Source of the DNA: Hymenobacter metallilatus | GTDB taxonomy: Bacteria > Bacteroidota > Bacteroidia > Cytophagales > Hymenobacteraceae | Assembly (NCBI RefSeq): GCF_003944705.1 | Contig: NZ_RWIS01000002.1 | Coordinates: 186,001-250,000 of the forward strand | Direction: 5' to 3' | Length of the DNA stretch: 64,000 bases | Shown: positions 34,794 to 44,370 of the stretch, piece by piece | Position numbering within the stretch: position 1 is the stretch's first letter | Layout: each line of letters begins with the position of its first letter | Position numbers and translations under genes: made by a program | Notes under the pieces: generated by a model | Seen by the model: the letters and a program-made list of their open reading frames with translations, nothing else | What the model was told of the DNA's origin: nothing | Database searches by the model: none

Positions 34794-35837
34794 TTGAACG
34801 AAACGTTGTTCGTTGGCTCTTCGGCCTTAGCAAAACTGGCTGAGCTTGCTGTTCGTCCTACCATCAGCCAGGTAGTGGTAGTAGCCGATACCAACACCGC
34901 GCGGCAGTGTATGCCCTTGCTTGCTCCGCATCTGCCGCAGGGGCATCGGGTAATTGAAATTCCGGCAGGGGAGGAGTATAAAACGCTGCTGATCTGCGAA
35001 ACTCTCTGGACCGAACTGACCAACCATCACGCCGACCGGCACACCTTACTGATTAATTTAGGAGGGGGAGTAGTAACGGATTTGGGCGGGTTTGCGGCGG
35101 CTCTCTACAAGCGGGGTATCAGCTTTGTGCAGGTACCCACTACGCTGCTGGCGCAGGTAGATGCCAGCGTTGGCGGTAAAACAGGAGTAGATTTCCTGGG
35201 TTTCAAAAATCAGTTGGGTGTATTTCAGCAGCCGCTGGCCGTCTGCATCGACCCCCGCTTTCTGCTCACCCTTGATCCGCGTCAGCTTACCTCGGGATAC
35301 GCGGAGGTGGTAAAGCACTGGTTGATTGCCGACGCGGAGGCCTTTGCCCGTAACCGCTACGTGGGGGTGCTGGGCGTTGATGACTGGACGCCTGTTATTC
35401 AGGAGTCGGTGGCGCTAAAGCAACAGATTGTAGCGCAGGATCCCCTGGAAACCGGGCTCCGGAAGCTGCTGAATTTTGGTCATACTGTAGGCCACGCGCT
35501 GGAAAGCTACCTGCTGCAGCAACCCGGCCGTGAAATATTGCACGGCGAGGCCGTGGCGGCCGGCATGGTCTGCGAAGCCTGGCTAAGCTACCGGAAAGGG
35601 CTGCTGTCGGAGCGGGAGCTGGAGCAGATTGAGTCCTTTCTGTTTTCAGTGTTCGTGAAGGTTCAGTTCGTCGGCCTCGAAACGGAGGCTATTGCAGAAT
35701 TTGCCCTGCAGGATAAGAAAAACGCGGGTTCTGTTATTAACTGCACCCTGCTGAGCGGGATTGGCCAAGGGGTATATGATCAACCCATTACTTTACCGGA
35801 AATTGCGGAGTCACTGCGGTACTATCACCGCCTCTGA
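34794..35837 (+). CDS. aroB: 3-dehydroquinate synthase
   Basis: 347 aa from TTG 34794. Shikimate pathway step 2, NAD- and zinc-dependent. Motifs: PAGEEYKTL, NLGGGVVTDLGGFAAA, QVPTTLLAQVDASVGGKTG, EVVKHWLIAD, GLRKLLNFGHTVGHALE, LHGEAVAAGM. No ATG or GTG exists before residue 50, so the gene must start at a TTG. TTG 34794 (reading LNETLFVGSSAL) fits family N-termini, and TTG 34719 would add 25 residues. aroA follows about 73 nt downstream. Confidence 0.9.
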   Translation: MNETLFVGSSALAKLAELAVRPTISQVVVVADTNTARQCMPLLAPHLPQGHRVIEIPAGEEYKTLLICETLWTELTNHHADRHTLLINLGGGVVTDLGGFAAALYKRGISFVQVPTTLLAQVDASVGGKTGVDFLGFKNQLGVFQQPLAVCIDPRFLLTLDPRQLTSGYAEVVKHWLIADAEAFARNRYVGVLGVDDWTPVIQESVALKQQIVAQDPLETGLRKLLNFGHTVGHALESYLLQQPGREILHGEAVAAGMVCEAWLSYRKGLLSERELEQIESFLFSVFVKVQFVGLETEAIAEFALQDKKNAGSVINCTLLSGIGQGVYDQPITLPEIAESLRYYHRL

Positions 35838-35910
35838 TACCGGTAGCTGTAGTGGCCGTACGCTTTGTTTAACCAGCGCACTATGTTGCGCCTTGTAATT
35901 TGCTGGAGCC

Positions 35911-37179
35911 ATCAACTCATCTATTTCTTTAACCGGGCCCCTGCATGCCCTGCGCGGCACTGCACAGGTACCGGCTTCTAAAAGTGAAAGCAACCGCGCC
36001 CTCATTATCCGGGCGCTGGCTGGCAGCGGTGAGCTGCATAACCTCTCCGATGCCAATGATACCCAACTTATGCAACGCCTGTTGCAGCAGCCCGATGCCG
36101 CCCTTTTCGATGCCGAAGATGCGGGTACCGTAATGCGTTTCCTGACGGCGTATCTGGCCATGACGGGTCGGCAGACGGAGCTGACCGGAACAGCCCGCAT
36201 GAAGGAACGACCCATTCGGGTGTTGGTAGAGGCCCTGCAAGAACTGGGGGCACGCATTGAGTACCGGGAGGAGCCCGGCTATCCGCCACTGAGGCTGTTG
36301 GGGCGTACTCCCGGGCCGGCAACCGAGGCTACTGCCGATTTTACGGAGCTAACCGTGCGGGGCGACATCAGCAGCCAGTACATTTCGGCGCTGTTAATGG
36401 TTGGGCCTACACTACCGCACGGCTTGCGCATCCGCCTCACCGGTAAAGTCGGGTCTCGCCCCTACATTCGCATGACGCTGGCGTTGATGCAGCATTTTGG
36501 GGCCGTGTGCCGGGATTTGGGTGAGGTGCTGGAAGTACGCCCCCAGGCCTACGAGCCCACCAACTACACCGTAGAAGGCGACTGGTCGGCGGCCAGCTAC
36601 TGGTACGCGGTGGTGGCCCTGGCCCCGGTTGGCTCCCACCTTACGCTGCCCACCCTGCGGCGCTACTCCTGGCAGGGCGACCAGGCCATTGCCGGCATTA
36701 TGGCCCACCTGGGCGTACACACCGATTTTTTGGCCGATGAGCAGGTAAGGCTCACCAAGACGGCGCCCGGCAAGGAATTTACCCAGGATTTTACCGACTG
36801 CCCCGACCTGGCGCAAACCATAGCGGTGGTAGCCGCCGCTACTGGGGTTGCGGTGGTGATGACGGGCCTGGAAAGTCTGCGCATTAAGGAAACCGACCGG
36901 ATTGCTGCTCTACAAATAGAGCTGGCCAAATTTGGGGGGGCGCTGACTGAGGTAGATGATGAGTGTTTTCGGGTTTCGGCGGAAAACTTTCGGGTGAATG
37001 GGCAAACCGTGGCCACGTACCATGACCACCGCATGGCCATGGCCTTTGCCCCTTTGGCCTTGCTGGGCCCCCTCACCATCGAAGACCCCAAAGTGGTACG
37101 TAAATCGTATCCGCAGTTCTGGCGGGAGCTGGAGAAAGTAGGGTTTACTACGGACCCCACCCCGGCCCCGGTTTTTTGA
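35911..37179 (+). CDS. aroA: 3-phosphoshikimate 1-carboxyvinyltransferase (EPSP synthase) with a non-canonical start
   Basis: The frame is open from 35899, after TAA at 35896-35898. It encodes NSSISLTGPLHALRGTAQVP, then ASKSESNRALIIRALAGS, the substrate-binding N-terminus of EPSP synthase, and runs through ALFDAEDAGTVMRFL, ISSQYISALLM, KETDRIAALQIEL and YHDHRMAMAF. The first ATG (36070) lies after the conserved PASKS motif, so it cannot be the true start. The only codons upstream are ATC (35911), ATT (35923) and two CTG, none of them standard. ATC 35911 is placed where homologues have Met (422 aa), probably a mutated ATG or a true rare start. Confidence 0.85.
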   Translation: MNSSISLTGPLHALRGTAQVPASKSESNRALIIRALAGSGELHNLSDANDTQLMQRLLQQPDAALFDAEDAGTVMRFLTAYLAMTGRQTELTGTARMKERPIRVLVEALQELGARIEYREEPGYPPLRLLGRTPGPATEATADFTELTVRGDISSQYISALLMVGPTLPHGLRIRLTGKVGSRPYIRMTLALMQHFGAVCRDLGEVLEVRPQAYEPTNYTVEGDWSAASYWYAVVALAPVGSHLTLPTLRRYSWQGDQAIAGIMAHLGVHTDFLADEQVRLTKTAPGKEFTQDFTDCPDLAQTIAVVAAATGVAVVMTGLESLRIKETDRIAALQIELAKFGGALTEVDDECFRVSAENFRVNGQTVATYHDHRMAMAFAPLALLGPLTIEDPKVVRKSYPQFWRELEKVGFTTDPTPAPVF

Positions 37180-37195
37180 ATGGAGGGGAGATACT

Positions 37196-37250
37196 ACTAT
37201 AAGCACCAGGCCGCTTGCCAGTAGTTGGCAAGCGGCCTGGTGCTTATAGT
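37196..37250. terminator. Perfect 25-bp hairpin between aroA and the convergent gene
   Basis: The 25-nt arms (37196-37220 and 37226-37250) are exact complements with a 5-nt loop GTAGT. The right arm overlaps the stop codon of the minus-strand gene. Probably a bidirectional terminator. Confidence 0.85.
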
Positions 37251-38047
37251 GGTTGCAACTCCCGGAAGTAAGCAGCCGAGTGCCGCAGCCGGCTGCCATA
37301 CCAGCTGAACAACTCTCCATCCACAATGCGGATTTCGGCTGCAGGGCAGATTTCCCGGAACTCGGCCAGGTGCTTTTCTTTGAACGGGTATGGCTCCGAG
37401 GACAGCAGAATCTGGCTCGGTGCGGCTTGCCGTAGCTGCTCCGGCGTAATTTCCGGGTAACGGGTCTGGGCACTGAATACGTTGCGGAAGCCCGCCCGCG
37501 TGAGCATATCATCAATGAAAGTACCACCGGCCGCCACCATGTAAGGCTGGCGCCAGATGAAGTAGGCTGCTGTGATGGGCGCAGCAACCGGCGGCAGCGT
37601 CGCAAACGATGCGGCAATTTCAGCGGCCAATACCTCAGCAGCCACTTTGCGCCCGCAAATCAATCCCACCCGCCGAATCATATCCAATGAATCGGCTAAA
37701 GTGCTGATGTCGCTCATCCAAACCGGGTACCGCGCTGCCAGCTGCTCAATGCCAGCCTGGTAGTTCTCCTCTTTGTTGCCGATGAGAAGGTCGGGCTGGA
37801 GCGCATCAATCTTCTCGAAATCGAAGTTTTTGGTGCCCCCAATAACTGTAGCCAGCTGGCGGGCGTTAGCCGGATGAATGCAGAATTTGGTTACGCCCAC
37901 CACCCGCGCCCCCAGGCCCAGTGCAAACAGCAGCTCCGTTTGGGAGGGCACCAGTGACACAATGCGCTGCGCCGGCAGCGGCACGGCCACCCGCCGGCCC
38001 ATCTGGTCGGTGACGGAGAGCGGAAAGCGAGAAAAAGGAATATCCAT
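37244..38047 (-). CDS. Helical-backbone metal/corrinoid-binding protein (BtuF-like), no signal peptide
   Basis: 267 aa. The family pattern is clear: RIVSLVPSQTELLFALGLGARVVGVTKFC near the N-terminus, IGGTKNFDFEKIDALQPDLLIGNKEEN, and the second lobe GTFIDDMLTRAGFRNVF. Members normally bind cobalamin or siderophores in the periplasm. Here the protein starts MDIPFSRFPLSVTDQMG with no signal peptide, so it seems cytoplasmic. No transporter genes are adjacent. Confidence 0.82.
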   Translation of the reverse strand: MDIPFSRFPLSVTDQMGRRVAVPLPAQRIVSLVPSQTELLFALGLGARVVGVTKFCIHPANARQLATVIGGTKNFDFEKIDALQPDLLIGNKEENYQAGIEQLAARYPVWMSDISTLADSLDMIRRVGLICGRKVAAEVLAAEIAASFATLPPVAAPITAAYFIWRQPYMVAAGGTFIDDMLTRAGFRNVFSAQTRYPEITPEQLRQAAPSQILLSSEPYPFKEKHLAEFREICPAAEIRIVDGELFSWYGSRLRHSAAYFRELQPL

Positions 38048-38075
38048 AATGAAACGGGTGAAGCACAACGCGAAA

Positions 38076-38159
38076 GAACGTCATGCTGAGCTTGTCGAAG
38101 CATCTTTACCAGATAATGTGAACCGGTAGAGATGCTTCGACAAGCTCAGCATGACGTTC
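38076..38159. repeat. Hairpin repeat, GTCATGCTGAGCTTGTCGAAGCATC family
   Basis: The 35-nt arms (38076-38110 and 38125-38159) match at 34 of 35 positions, with a 14-nt loop. The core is a repeat I recognise as frequent in Bacteroidota intergenic DNA. It fills the space between two minus-strand genes. Confidence 0.85.
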
Positions 38160-38174
38160 AATGGATAGAACCTC

Positions 38175-39245
38175 CTAGCTGAAGTACCTGAAATCGTGCT
38201 TATCCTCGATGCGCAGCAGAGTCTCGTAGATGAGCTGGATAACGCTCTGTACATCGTCCTTATGCACGGTTTCCACGGTGGTGTGCATGTACTTAAGGGG
38301 CAGCGAAATCAGGGCGGCGGCTACGCCTGAATGCGAGTAGGCAAAGGCATCAGTATCGGTGCCGGTGGCGCGGGTGGCGGCGGCCCGCTGGAAGGGAATT
38401 TCGGCGCTCTGGGCGGTTTCGATGATCAGGTCGCGAAGGTTGTTCTGCACGGCTGGGCCGTAGGTAATCACGGGGCCTTTACCGCAGAACAGGTCGCCGG
38501 AGGTCTTTTTCTCGTACATCGGCGACTGGGTATCGTGAATCACGTCCGTCACGATGGCCACATCGGGCTTGATGTGGTGGGCAATCATTTCGGCCCCCCG
38601 CAGCCCGATTTCCTCCTGTACTGCATTCACGATGTAAAGGCCGAAGGGCAGCTTTTTCTTGTTCTCCTTCAGCATCCGGGCCACCTCGGCAATCATGAAG
38701 CCCCCGATGCGGTTGTCCAGGGCCCGGCCCACGTAAAACTTGTCGTTGAGCACCGTGAATTCGTCCTCAAACGTCACCACCGAGCCCACGTGAATGCCCA
38801 TCTGCTCCACTTCTTCTTTGCTGGAAGCGCCGCAGTCGAGAAACACGGTTTCGATGGTGGGAGCTTTGTCCTGCTCCACTTTGCGCACGTGAATGGCCGG
38901 CCAGCCGAACACGGCTTTCACAATGCCCTTCTTAGTGTGAATATTCACGCGCTTGCTCGGGGCCACCAACGGGTCAGAGCCGCCATTCTTGCGCAGGTAC
39001 AAAAAGCCCGACTCCGTGATGAAGTTCACGAAGTAGCTGATTTCGTCGGCGTGGGCCTCAATCACCACTTTGTACTCGGCCTCGGGGTTCACCACGCCCA
39101 CCACCGTGCCGTAGGTATCCACGAAATACTCGTCGATGTAGGGCTTGAGGTAGTCGAGCCAGATTTTCTGCCCTTCCTTCTCGAAGCCGGTGGGAGAGGG
39201 GTTATTGAGGTACTTCTGGAGGAAATCGAATGATTCTTGACGCAT
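38175..39245 (-). CDS. M42 family metallopeptidase
   Basis: 356 aa. A two-metal aminopeptidase: VVIEAHADEISYFVNFI (His, Asp), GRALDNRIGGFMIAE (bridging Asp), VNAVQEEIGLRGAEM (catalytic Glu pair), DVIHDTQSP and a C-terminal LKYMHTTVETVHKDD His. It is cytoplasmic and likely cleaves small peptides. ATG 39245 is flanked upstream by a hairpin repeat. Confidence 0.9.
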   Translation of the reverse strand: MRQESFDFLQKYLNNPSPTGFEKEGQKIWLDYLKPYIDEYFVDTYGTVVGVVNPEAEYKVVIEAHADEISYFVNFITESGFLYLRKNGGSDPLVAPSKRVNIHTKKGIVKAVFGWPAIHVRKVEQDKAPTIETVFLDCGASSKEEVEQMGIHVGSVVTFEDEFTVLNDKFYVGRALDNRIGGFMIAEVARMLKENKKKLPFGLYIVNAVQEEIGLRGAEMIAHHIKPDVAIVTDVIHDTQSPMYEKKTSGDLFCGKGPVITYGPAVQNNLRDLIIETAQSAEIPFQRAAATRATGTDTDAFAYSHSGVAAALISLPLKYMHTTVETVHKDDVQSVIQLIYETLLRIEDKHDFRYFS

Positions 39246-39248
39246 TTT

Positions 39249-39356
39249 TTTGTCATGCTGAGCGGAGCGAAGCATCCTGTCACGTTCGCGCCACTTGAAT
39301 GAATAGTATTCTGACGATAGGACGTGAGCAGATGCTTCCTTCGTCAGCATGACAAA
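39249..39356. repeat. Hairpin repeat, GTCATGCTGAGCGGAGCGAAGCATC family
   Basis: Left arm 39249-39287 and right arm 39320-39356 are imperfect complements (TTTGTCATGCTGA and GAAGCATC shared). It fills the spacer between the carboxylase stop and the M42 start. It is a relative of the element at 38076-38159 with a different inner word. Confidence 0.7.
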
Positions 39357-39361
39357 CGATT

Positions 39362-40930
39362 TTACAGCGGAATGTTGCCGTGCTTTTTACGGGGCAGCGT
39401 ATCCACCTTGTTTTCCAGCATCTTGAACGCCCGGATCAGCTTCTGGCGCGTCTGCGAAGGTAGAATCACCTCGTCCACGAAGCCGCGGTGGGCGGCGCGG
39501 TAGGGCGTGGCAAATTTCTGCTGGTACTCGTCTACCTTCTCCTGCAGCTTGGCCTCGGGGTCTTCGGCCTGGGCAATTTCGCGCTTAAAGATGATTTCAG
39601 CCGCACCTTTCGCGCCCATTACGGCAATTTCGGCGGTGGGCCAGGCGTAGTTCATATCGGCCCCGATGTGCTTGCTGTTCATTACATCGTAGGCCCCGCC
39701 GTAGGCTTTGCGGGTGATGACGGTGATGCGCGGCACGGTGGCTTCGCAGAAGGCGTAGAGCAGCTTGGCCCCGTTGGTGATGATGCCGCGCCACTCCTGG
39801 TCGGTGCCGGGCAGGAAGCCGGGTACATCTTCCAGCACCAGCAGCGGAATATTGAACGAGTCGCAGAACCGCACGAACCGGGCCGCTTTGGTGCTGGCGT
39901 TGATATCGAGCACGCCGGCCAGCACCGCCGGCTGGTTGCCCACGATACCGATGCTGCGGCCCCCCAGGCGGGCAAAGCCTACCACGATGTTCTCGGCGAA
40001 ATTCTGGTGCACTTCCAGGAAAGAACCAGCGTCGATGATGCCGTCAATAACCTCCCGGATATCGTAGGGCTGGTTGGGGTTGTCGGGAATGATGGTGTCG
40101 AGAGCGGGGCGGCTTTCGTCCTGGCCAGCCTCGTAAGCTACCATCGGGGCGGTTTCCTCGCAGTTCTGGGGCATGTAGCTCAGCAGCTGCTTGAGGTGGT
40201 TGATACAGGCCACCTCGTTGGCGCACGAAAAGTGCGTGACGCCGCTTTTGGCCGAGTGGGTGCTGGCCCCGCCCAGCTCCTCGCTGGTTACGTTTTCGTG
40301 GGTTACGGTTTTCACCACGTTCGGCCCGGTCACGAACATATAGCTCGTGTCCTCCACCATCAGGATGAAGTCGGTAATGGCGGGCGAGTACACCGCGCCG
40401 CCCGCGCACGGCCCCATGATGGCCGACAGTTGCGGCACCACGCCCGAGGCCAGGGTGTTCTTATAGAAAATATCGGCGTAGCCGCCCAGGCTCACCACGC
40501 CTTCCTGAATGCGGGCCCCGCCCGAGTCGTTGAGGCCAATGACGGGGGCCCCATTCTTCATGGCCAGGTCCATGATTTTCACGATTTTCTCGGCGTGAGT
40601 TTCGCTCAGCGAGCCGCCAAACACCGTGAAATCCTGGGAAAAGGCGTACACCAGCCGGCCATTTACGGTGCCGTAGCCCGTCACCACGCCGTCGCCGAGG
40701 TAATACTCCTTGTCCAGCCCGAAGTCCTTGGAGCGGTGCATTACAAACTTGCCGATTTCCTCGAACGAGCCCTCATCGAACAGCAAATCAATCCGCTCCC
40801 GGGCGGTGAGCTTGCCTTTCTTGTGCTGAGCATCAATGCGGGCCTGGCCGCCGCCGAGCAGGGCCTCCTCATTTTTGCGGGCGAGAATTTCGGTTTTGCT
40901 TAGTTGGGCGTCAGCGTGCGGATCGGACAT
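39362..40930 (-). CDS. Acyl-CoA carboxylase, beta (carboxyltransferase) subunit
   Basis: 522 aa. Carboxyltransferase subunit of the propionyl-/methylmalonyl-CoA type: [22 protein letters not shown], a crotonase-like N-domain with [17 protein letters not shown], then [35 protein letters not shown] and [18 protein letters not shown]. It needs a biotinylated alpha subunit, not found nearby. The start is ATG 40930. Confidence 0.93.
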   Translation of the reverse strand: MSDPHADAQLSKTEILARKNEEALLGGGQARIDAQHKKGKLTARERIDLLFDEGSFEEIGKFVMHRSKDFGLDKEYYLGDGVVTGYGTVNGRLVYAFSQDFTVFGGSLSETHAEKIVKIMDLAMKNGAPVIGLNDSGGARIQEGVVSLGGYADIFYKNTLASGVVPQLSAIMGPCAGGAVYSPAITDFILMVEDTSYMFVTGPNVVKTVTHENVTSEELGGASTHSAKSGVTHFSCANEVACINHLKQLLSYMPQNCEETAPMVAYEAGQDESRPALDTIIPDNPNQPYDIREVIDGIIDAGSFLEVHQNFAENIVVGFARLGGRSIGIVGNQPAVLAGVLDINASTKAARFVRFCDSFNIPLLVLEDVPGFLPGTDQEWRGIITNGAKLLYAFCEATVPRITVITRKAYGGAYDVMNSKHIGADMNYAWPTAEIAVMGAKGAAEIIFKREIAQAEDPEAKLQEKVDEYQQKFATPYRAAHRGFVDEVILPSQTRQKLIRAFKMLENKVDTLPRKKHGNIPL

Positions 40931-40987
40931 CGTGGGGTGGGATGGGTTAGCGTCTTGGGTCAGGATGCCAAAGGTAACGCGCGGGTA

Positions 40988-41020
40988 AAGAAAAGCCGCA
41001 CCAGAATTCTGGGGCGGCTT
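40988..41020 (-). terminator. Terminator of the 41044-41526 gene
   Basis: AAGCCGC pairs with GCGGCTT around a CCAGAATTCTGG palindrome (one mismatch), followed on the minus strand by TTTTC. Confidence 0.6.
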
Positions 41021-41043
41021 AGTACGTAAAAGTGCGTGGTGTT

Positions 41044-41526
41044 TCAGTCGCAACCTGTCAAACTAATCCTTCCAGTCCGTTTATCAATTTTTCCTTCACA
41101 AGTTCCACAAGCCAAGTAGATAAAATTGTCGTCAAACCAAATGCCATGAACTTCTTGGCCAGAATATGTAAAGGATGAATATCTGTAATTAGCTATCCAC
41201 AATTGTACACCTTGTCTGTAAGCAGCTAGAGTAAAAGCCCGATTATTTAGATAATAGATAATGCCGTCAGCACCTTGAACTGCAAATGCAGTTATCATAG
41301 ATTGGTTGATTGAGTCATTCGGTGTGTATAGGTTATAATATTTTCCAATGCCTCTGTCAATTACCAGTTGTGTCTCAGGAATAAGAATGCCTGCTATGCT
41401 CTCAAATGCTTTGAACTCCGGCTTCATCTGTCTGAAGTCGTAAATTGTAGTCTCGCTCAATGTTTGGCCCAACAGATCTATTGGTACAGTCAGCAACGCC
41501 ACGAATAAGTAGGTACGAACACACAT
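41044..41526 (-). CDS. Hypothetical secreted protein, low GC
   Basis: 160 aa with an N-terminal hydrophobic leader ([17 protein letters not shown]). The mature region is rich in aromatic residues ([52 protein letters not shown]). Codon use is more AT-rich than in neighbours, suggesting recent acquisition. No family was recognised. GTG 41532 is an alternative start. Confidence 0.6.
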   Translation of the reverse strand: MCVRTYLFVALLTVPIDLLGQTLSETTIYDFRQMKPEFKAFESIAGILIPETQLVIDRGIGKYYNLYTPNDSINQSMITAFAVQGADGIIYYLNNRAFTLAAYRQGVQLWIANYRYSSFTYSGQEVHGIWFDDNFIYLACGTCEGKIDKRTGRISLTGCD

Positions 41527-41565
41527 AGTCACGCTTTATACAACGATTCATCTTGGTAAGGCAAA

Positions 41566-41607
41566 ATACAAAAACCGGCCGGCTCCCTCACAGGAACCGG
41601 CCGGTTT
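41566..41607 (-). terminator. Terminator of clpC
   Basis: AAACCGGCCGG (41572-41582) and CCGGCCGGTTT (41597-41607) form a perfect 11-bp stem. Read on the minus strand a T-run follows. Confidence 0.82.
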
Positions 41608-41626
41608 CAGTTATAGCCCAAGCGAA

Positions 41627-44248
41627 TTACTCGCCTTTCTTCTTCGAGTCTTTTGGCTCGTCGTCGGAGGGCTCGGGGGCTTCTTCGGGCCGCTCGTCGC
41701 TGGCGAGGTTAGTTTGCTCGCCGCTCTTGCTTACCGAGAAAACCAGCTCCTCAGCGCCGGCCGTGTAATCGGCCGTGATGACGTCGCCCTGGGCAATTTC
41801 GGCCTTCAGGATTTCCTCGGCAATCGGGTCTTCGATGTACTTCTGGATGGCCCGGTTCAGCGGACGTGCGCCGTACTTAGGGTCGTAGCCTTTTTCGGCC
41901 ACGAAGTCCTTGGCGGCTTCGGTCAGCTCCACGCGGTAGCCCAGCGTCTGGATGCGGCCCAGCAGCTTGCTCAGGCTGATGTCGATGATCTTGTGGATAT
42001 CCGACTTCTCCAGCGAGTTGAACACGATTACATCATCCAGACGGTTCAGGAACTCGGGCGAGAAGGTTTTGCGCAGGGCGTTGGTGATGGTGCCCTTCGT
42101 CAGCTCGTCCATGTTCTCCTGTCGGGCCTTGGTACCGAAGCCGATACCGGCACCGAAATCCTGCAGGTCACGCGCCCCAATGTTGGAGGTCATGATGATG
42201 ATGGTGTTGCGGAAGTCCACCTTGCGGCCCAGGCCGTCGGTCAGGATACCGTCGTCCAGCACTTGCAGGAGCAGGTTGTACACATCGGGGTGGGCCTTCT
42301 CAATCTCATCAAGCAGGATAACCGAGTACGGCTTGCGGCGGATTTTCTCCGTCAGCTGGCCGCCTTCTTCATAACCCACGTAGCCGGGAGGCGCGCCCAC
42401 CAAGCGCGAGATGCTGAATTTCTCCATGTACTCCGACATGTCAATCCGCACCAGCGAATCTTCCTTGTCGAACAGATACGTAGCCAGCACCTTCGCCAGT
42501 TCGGTTTTACCTACGCCGGTTGGGCCAAGGAACACGAAGGAGCCAATGGGTTTCTTGGGGTCTTTCAGGCCCACACGAGTGCGCTGAATGGCCTTCACGA
42601 GCTGGGCAATGGCCTTATCCTGGCCGATTACCTTGCCCTTCAGCTCTTCGCCCATTTTTAGGAGCTTGGAGCTTTCGTTCTGGGCCACGCGGGAAACGGG
42701 AATGCCGGTCATCATGGCAATAACCTCGGCCACATTTTCCTCCTTCACGGTGTAGCGCTTCTTCTTGGTTTCCTCTTCCCAGTCCTTCTTGGCCTGGTCG
42801 AGTTGGTCAATGAGCTTCTTCTCCGTGTCGCGCAGCTTGGCAGCTTCTTCGTACTTCTGCGACTTCACCACGCGGTTTTTCTCCGTCTTGATGTTCTCAA
42901 TCTGCTCTTCCAGCTTGAGAATATCCTCGGGCACCACAATGTTGTTGATGTGCACGCGGGCCCCGGCCTCGTCCAGAATGTCGATGGCCTTGTCCGGCAG
43001 GAACCTATCGGACATGTACCGGTCCGACAGCTTCACGCAGGCCTCGATGGCCTTGTCGGTGTAGTACACGTGGTGGTGGTCCTGGTATTTGTCCTTGATG
43101 TTGTTCAGGATTTCAATCGTCTCCTCGGGCGTGGTGGGGTCCACCATCACCATCTGGAAACGACGGGCCAATGCGCCGTCCTTCTCGATGTATTGACGGT
43201 ACTCGTCGAGCGTGGTGGCACCAATGCATTGGATTTCGCCGCGGGCCAAAGCCGGCTTGAACATGTTGGACGCATCCAGGGAGCCGGAAGCTCCACCAGC
43301 GCCCACAATGGTGTGCAGCTCGTCAATGAACAGGATAACGTCGGGCGACTTTTCCAGCTCGTTCATCACGGCCTTCATGCGCTCCTCAAACTGGCCCCGG
43401 TACTTGGTACCGGCTACCAGCGAAGCCAGATCCAGCGTTACCACGCGCTTGCCAAACAGCACCCGCGACACCTTCTTCTGAATGATGCGCAGGGCCAGGC
43501 CTTCGGCAATGGCCGTTTTACCAACGCCCGGCTCCCCGATGAGGATGGGGTTGTTCTTTTTGCGGCGGCTCAGAATCTGAGCTACGCGCTCAATTTCTTT
43601 CTCGCGGCCCACAATGGGGTCGAGCTTGTCTTCCTCGGCCAGCTTGGTCAGGTCGCGGCCGAAGTTATCGAGCACCGGAGTGCGCGACTTCTCGTTGCCT
43701 TTCTTGGGTGTAGCACCAGCCCCGGCACCGCCACGGCCTGCACTGCCCCCAAACAGGCGGTCATTGTCGTCATCATCGGCCTCAGGGCCGGAGGTAGGGT
43801 TATTCGCCGTGTTACCGTGGTAGTCCAGCGAATCGCGCACGGATTCGTAGTTCACGTTGAATTTGCTGAGAATTTGGGACGAAATATTGTCTTCATCACG
43901 CAGAATCGAGAGGAGCAGATGCTCCGTGCCGATAATTTCGCTTTTGAAGATTTTGGCCTCGAGGTAGGTAATCTTGAGGACTTTCTCGGTCTGTTTGGTC
44001 AGAGGAATAGAGCCGGTAATGCTCGTGCCCTGCGTAGCCGTGTTGCGGGTAGCTTGCTCCAGGGCGTACTTGAGCTCCTCCACCGATACGCCCAATTTCT
44101 TGAGCAAACCAATAGCGGTGCCTTCCCCTTCGCGAATCATACCCAGCAGCAGGTGCTCCGTGCCGATATAGTCATGCCCGAGCCGGATGGCCTCTTCCCG
44201 GCTCAGGGAGATGACCTCCTTGACTCTGTTTGAGAATTTAGCTTCCAT
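41627..44248 (-). CDS. clpC: ATP-dependent Clp protease ATPase subunit ClpC
   Basis: 873 aa, AAA+ unfoldase feeding ClpP. Two N-terminal repeats (about 1-150; [20 protein letters not shown]), first AAA module with Walker [14 protein letters not shown] and Walker [16 protein letters not shown], a middle/UVR-like coiled region (about 420-475), and a second AAA module with [12 protein letters not shown] and [22 protein letters not shown]. An IGF loop (GAGIGFGT) for ClpP docking is visible. The tail is acidic. The start is ATG 44248. Confidence 0.95.
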   Translation of the reverse strand: MEAKFSNRVKEVISLSREEAIRLGHDYIGTEHLLLGMIREGEGTAIGLLKKLGVSVEELKYALEQATRNTATQGTSITGSIPLTKQTEKVLKITYLEAKIFKSEIIGTEHLLLSILRDEDNISSQILSKFNVNYESVRDSLDYHGNTANNPTSGPEADDDDNDRLFGGSAGRGGAGAGATPKKGNEKSRTPVLDNFGRDLTKLAEEDKLDPIVGREKEIERVAQILSRRKKNNPILIGEPGVGKTAIAEGLALRIIQKKVSRVLFGKRVVTLDLASLVAGTKYRGQFEERMKAVMNELEKSPDVILFIDELHTIVGAGGASGSLDASNMFKPALARGEIQCIGATTLDEYRQYIEKDGALARRFQMVMVDPTTPEETIEILNNIKDKYQDHHHVYYTDKAIEACVKLSDRYMSDRFLPDKAIDILDEAGARVHINNIVVPEDILKLEEQIENIKTEKNRVVKSQKYEEAAKLRDTEKKLIDQLDQAKKDWEEETKKKRYTVKEENVAEVIAMMTGIPVSRVAQNESSKLLKMGEELKGKVIGQDKAIAQLVKAIQRTRVGLKDPKKPIGSFVFLGPTGVGKTELAKVLATYLFDKEDSLVRIDMSEYMEKFSISRLVGAPPGYVGYEEGGQLTEKIRRKPYSVILLDEIEKAHPDVYNLLLQVLDDGILTDGLGRKVDFRNTIIIMTSNIGARDLQDFGAGIGFGTKARQENMDELTKGTITNALRKTFSPEFLNRLDDVIVFNSLEKSDIHKIIDISLSKLLGRIQTLGYRVELTEAAKDFVAEKGYDPKYGARPLNRAIQKYIEDPIAEEILKAEIAQGDVITADYTAGAEELVFSVSKSGEQTNLASDERPEEAPEPSDDEPKDSKKKGE

Positions 44249-44370
44249 GCAGATAAGGTAGTGAAGAAAAACGGAACCCCGCAAGGGCCCATACAGCCTG
44301 GTTTGCGGGTTGGGCCGATATAACCTGAAAACAGATTGAGTCGGGCGATAGTTCGGGGGCGACAGGTACA

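Noticed and set aside
36070..37179. ATG 36070 as aroA start
   Set aside because: It would delete the conserved PASKS substrate-binding N-terminus, which is open in frame upstream.
39488..40903. 471-codon + strand ORF opposite the carboxylase gene
   Set aside because: Antisense shadow with no family pattern.
42803..44233. 476-codon + strand ORF opposite clpC
   Set aside because: Antisense shadow; clpC is certain from its motifs.
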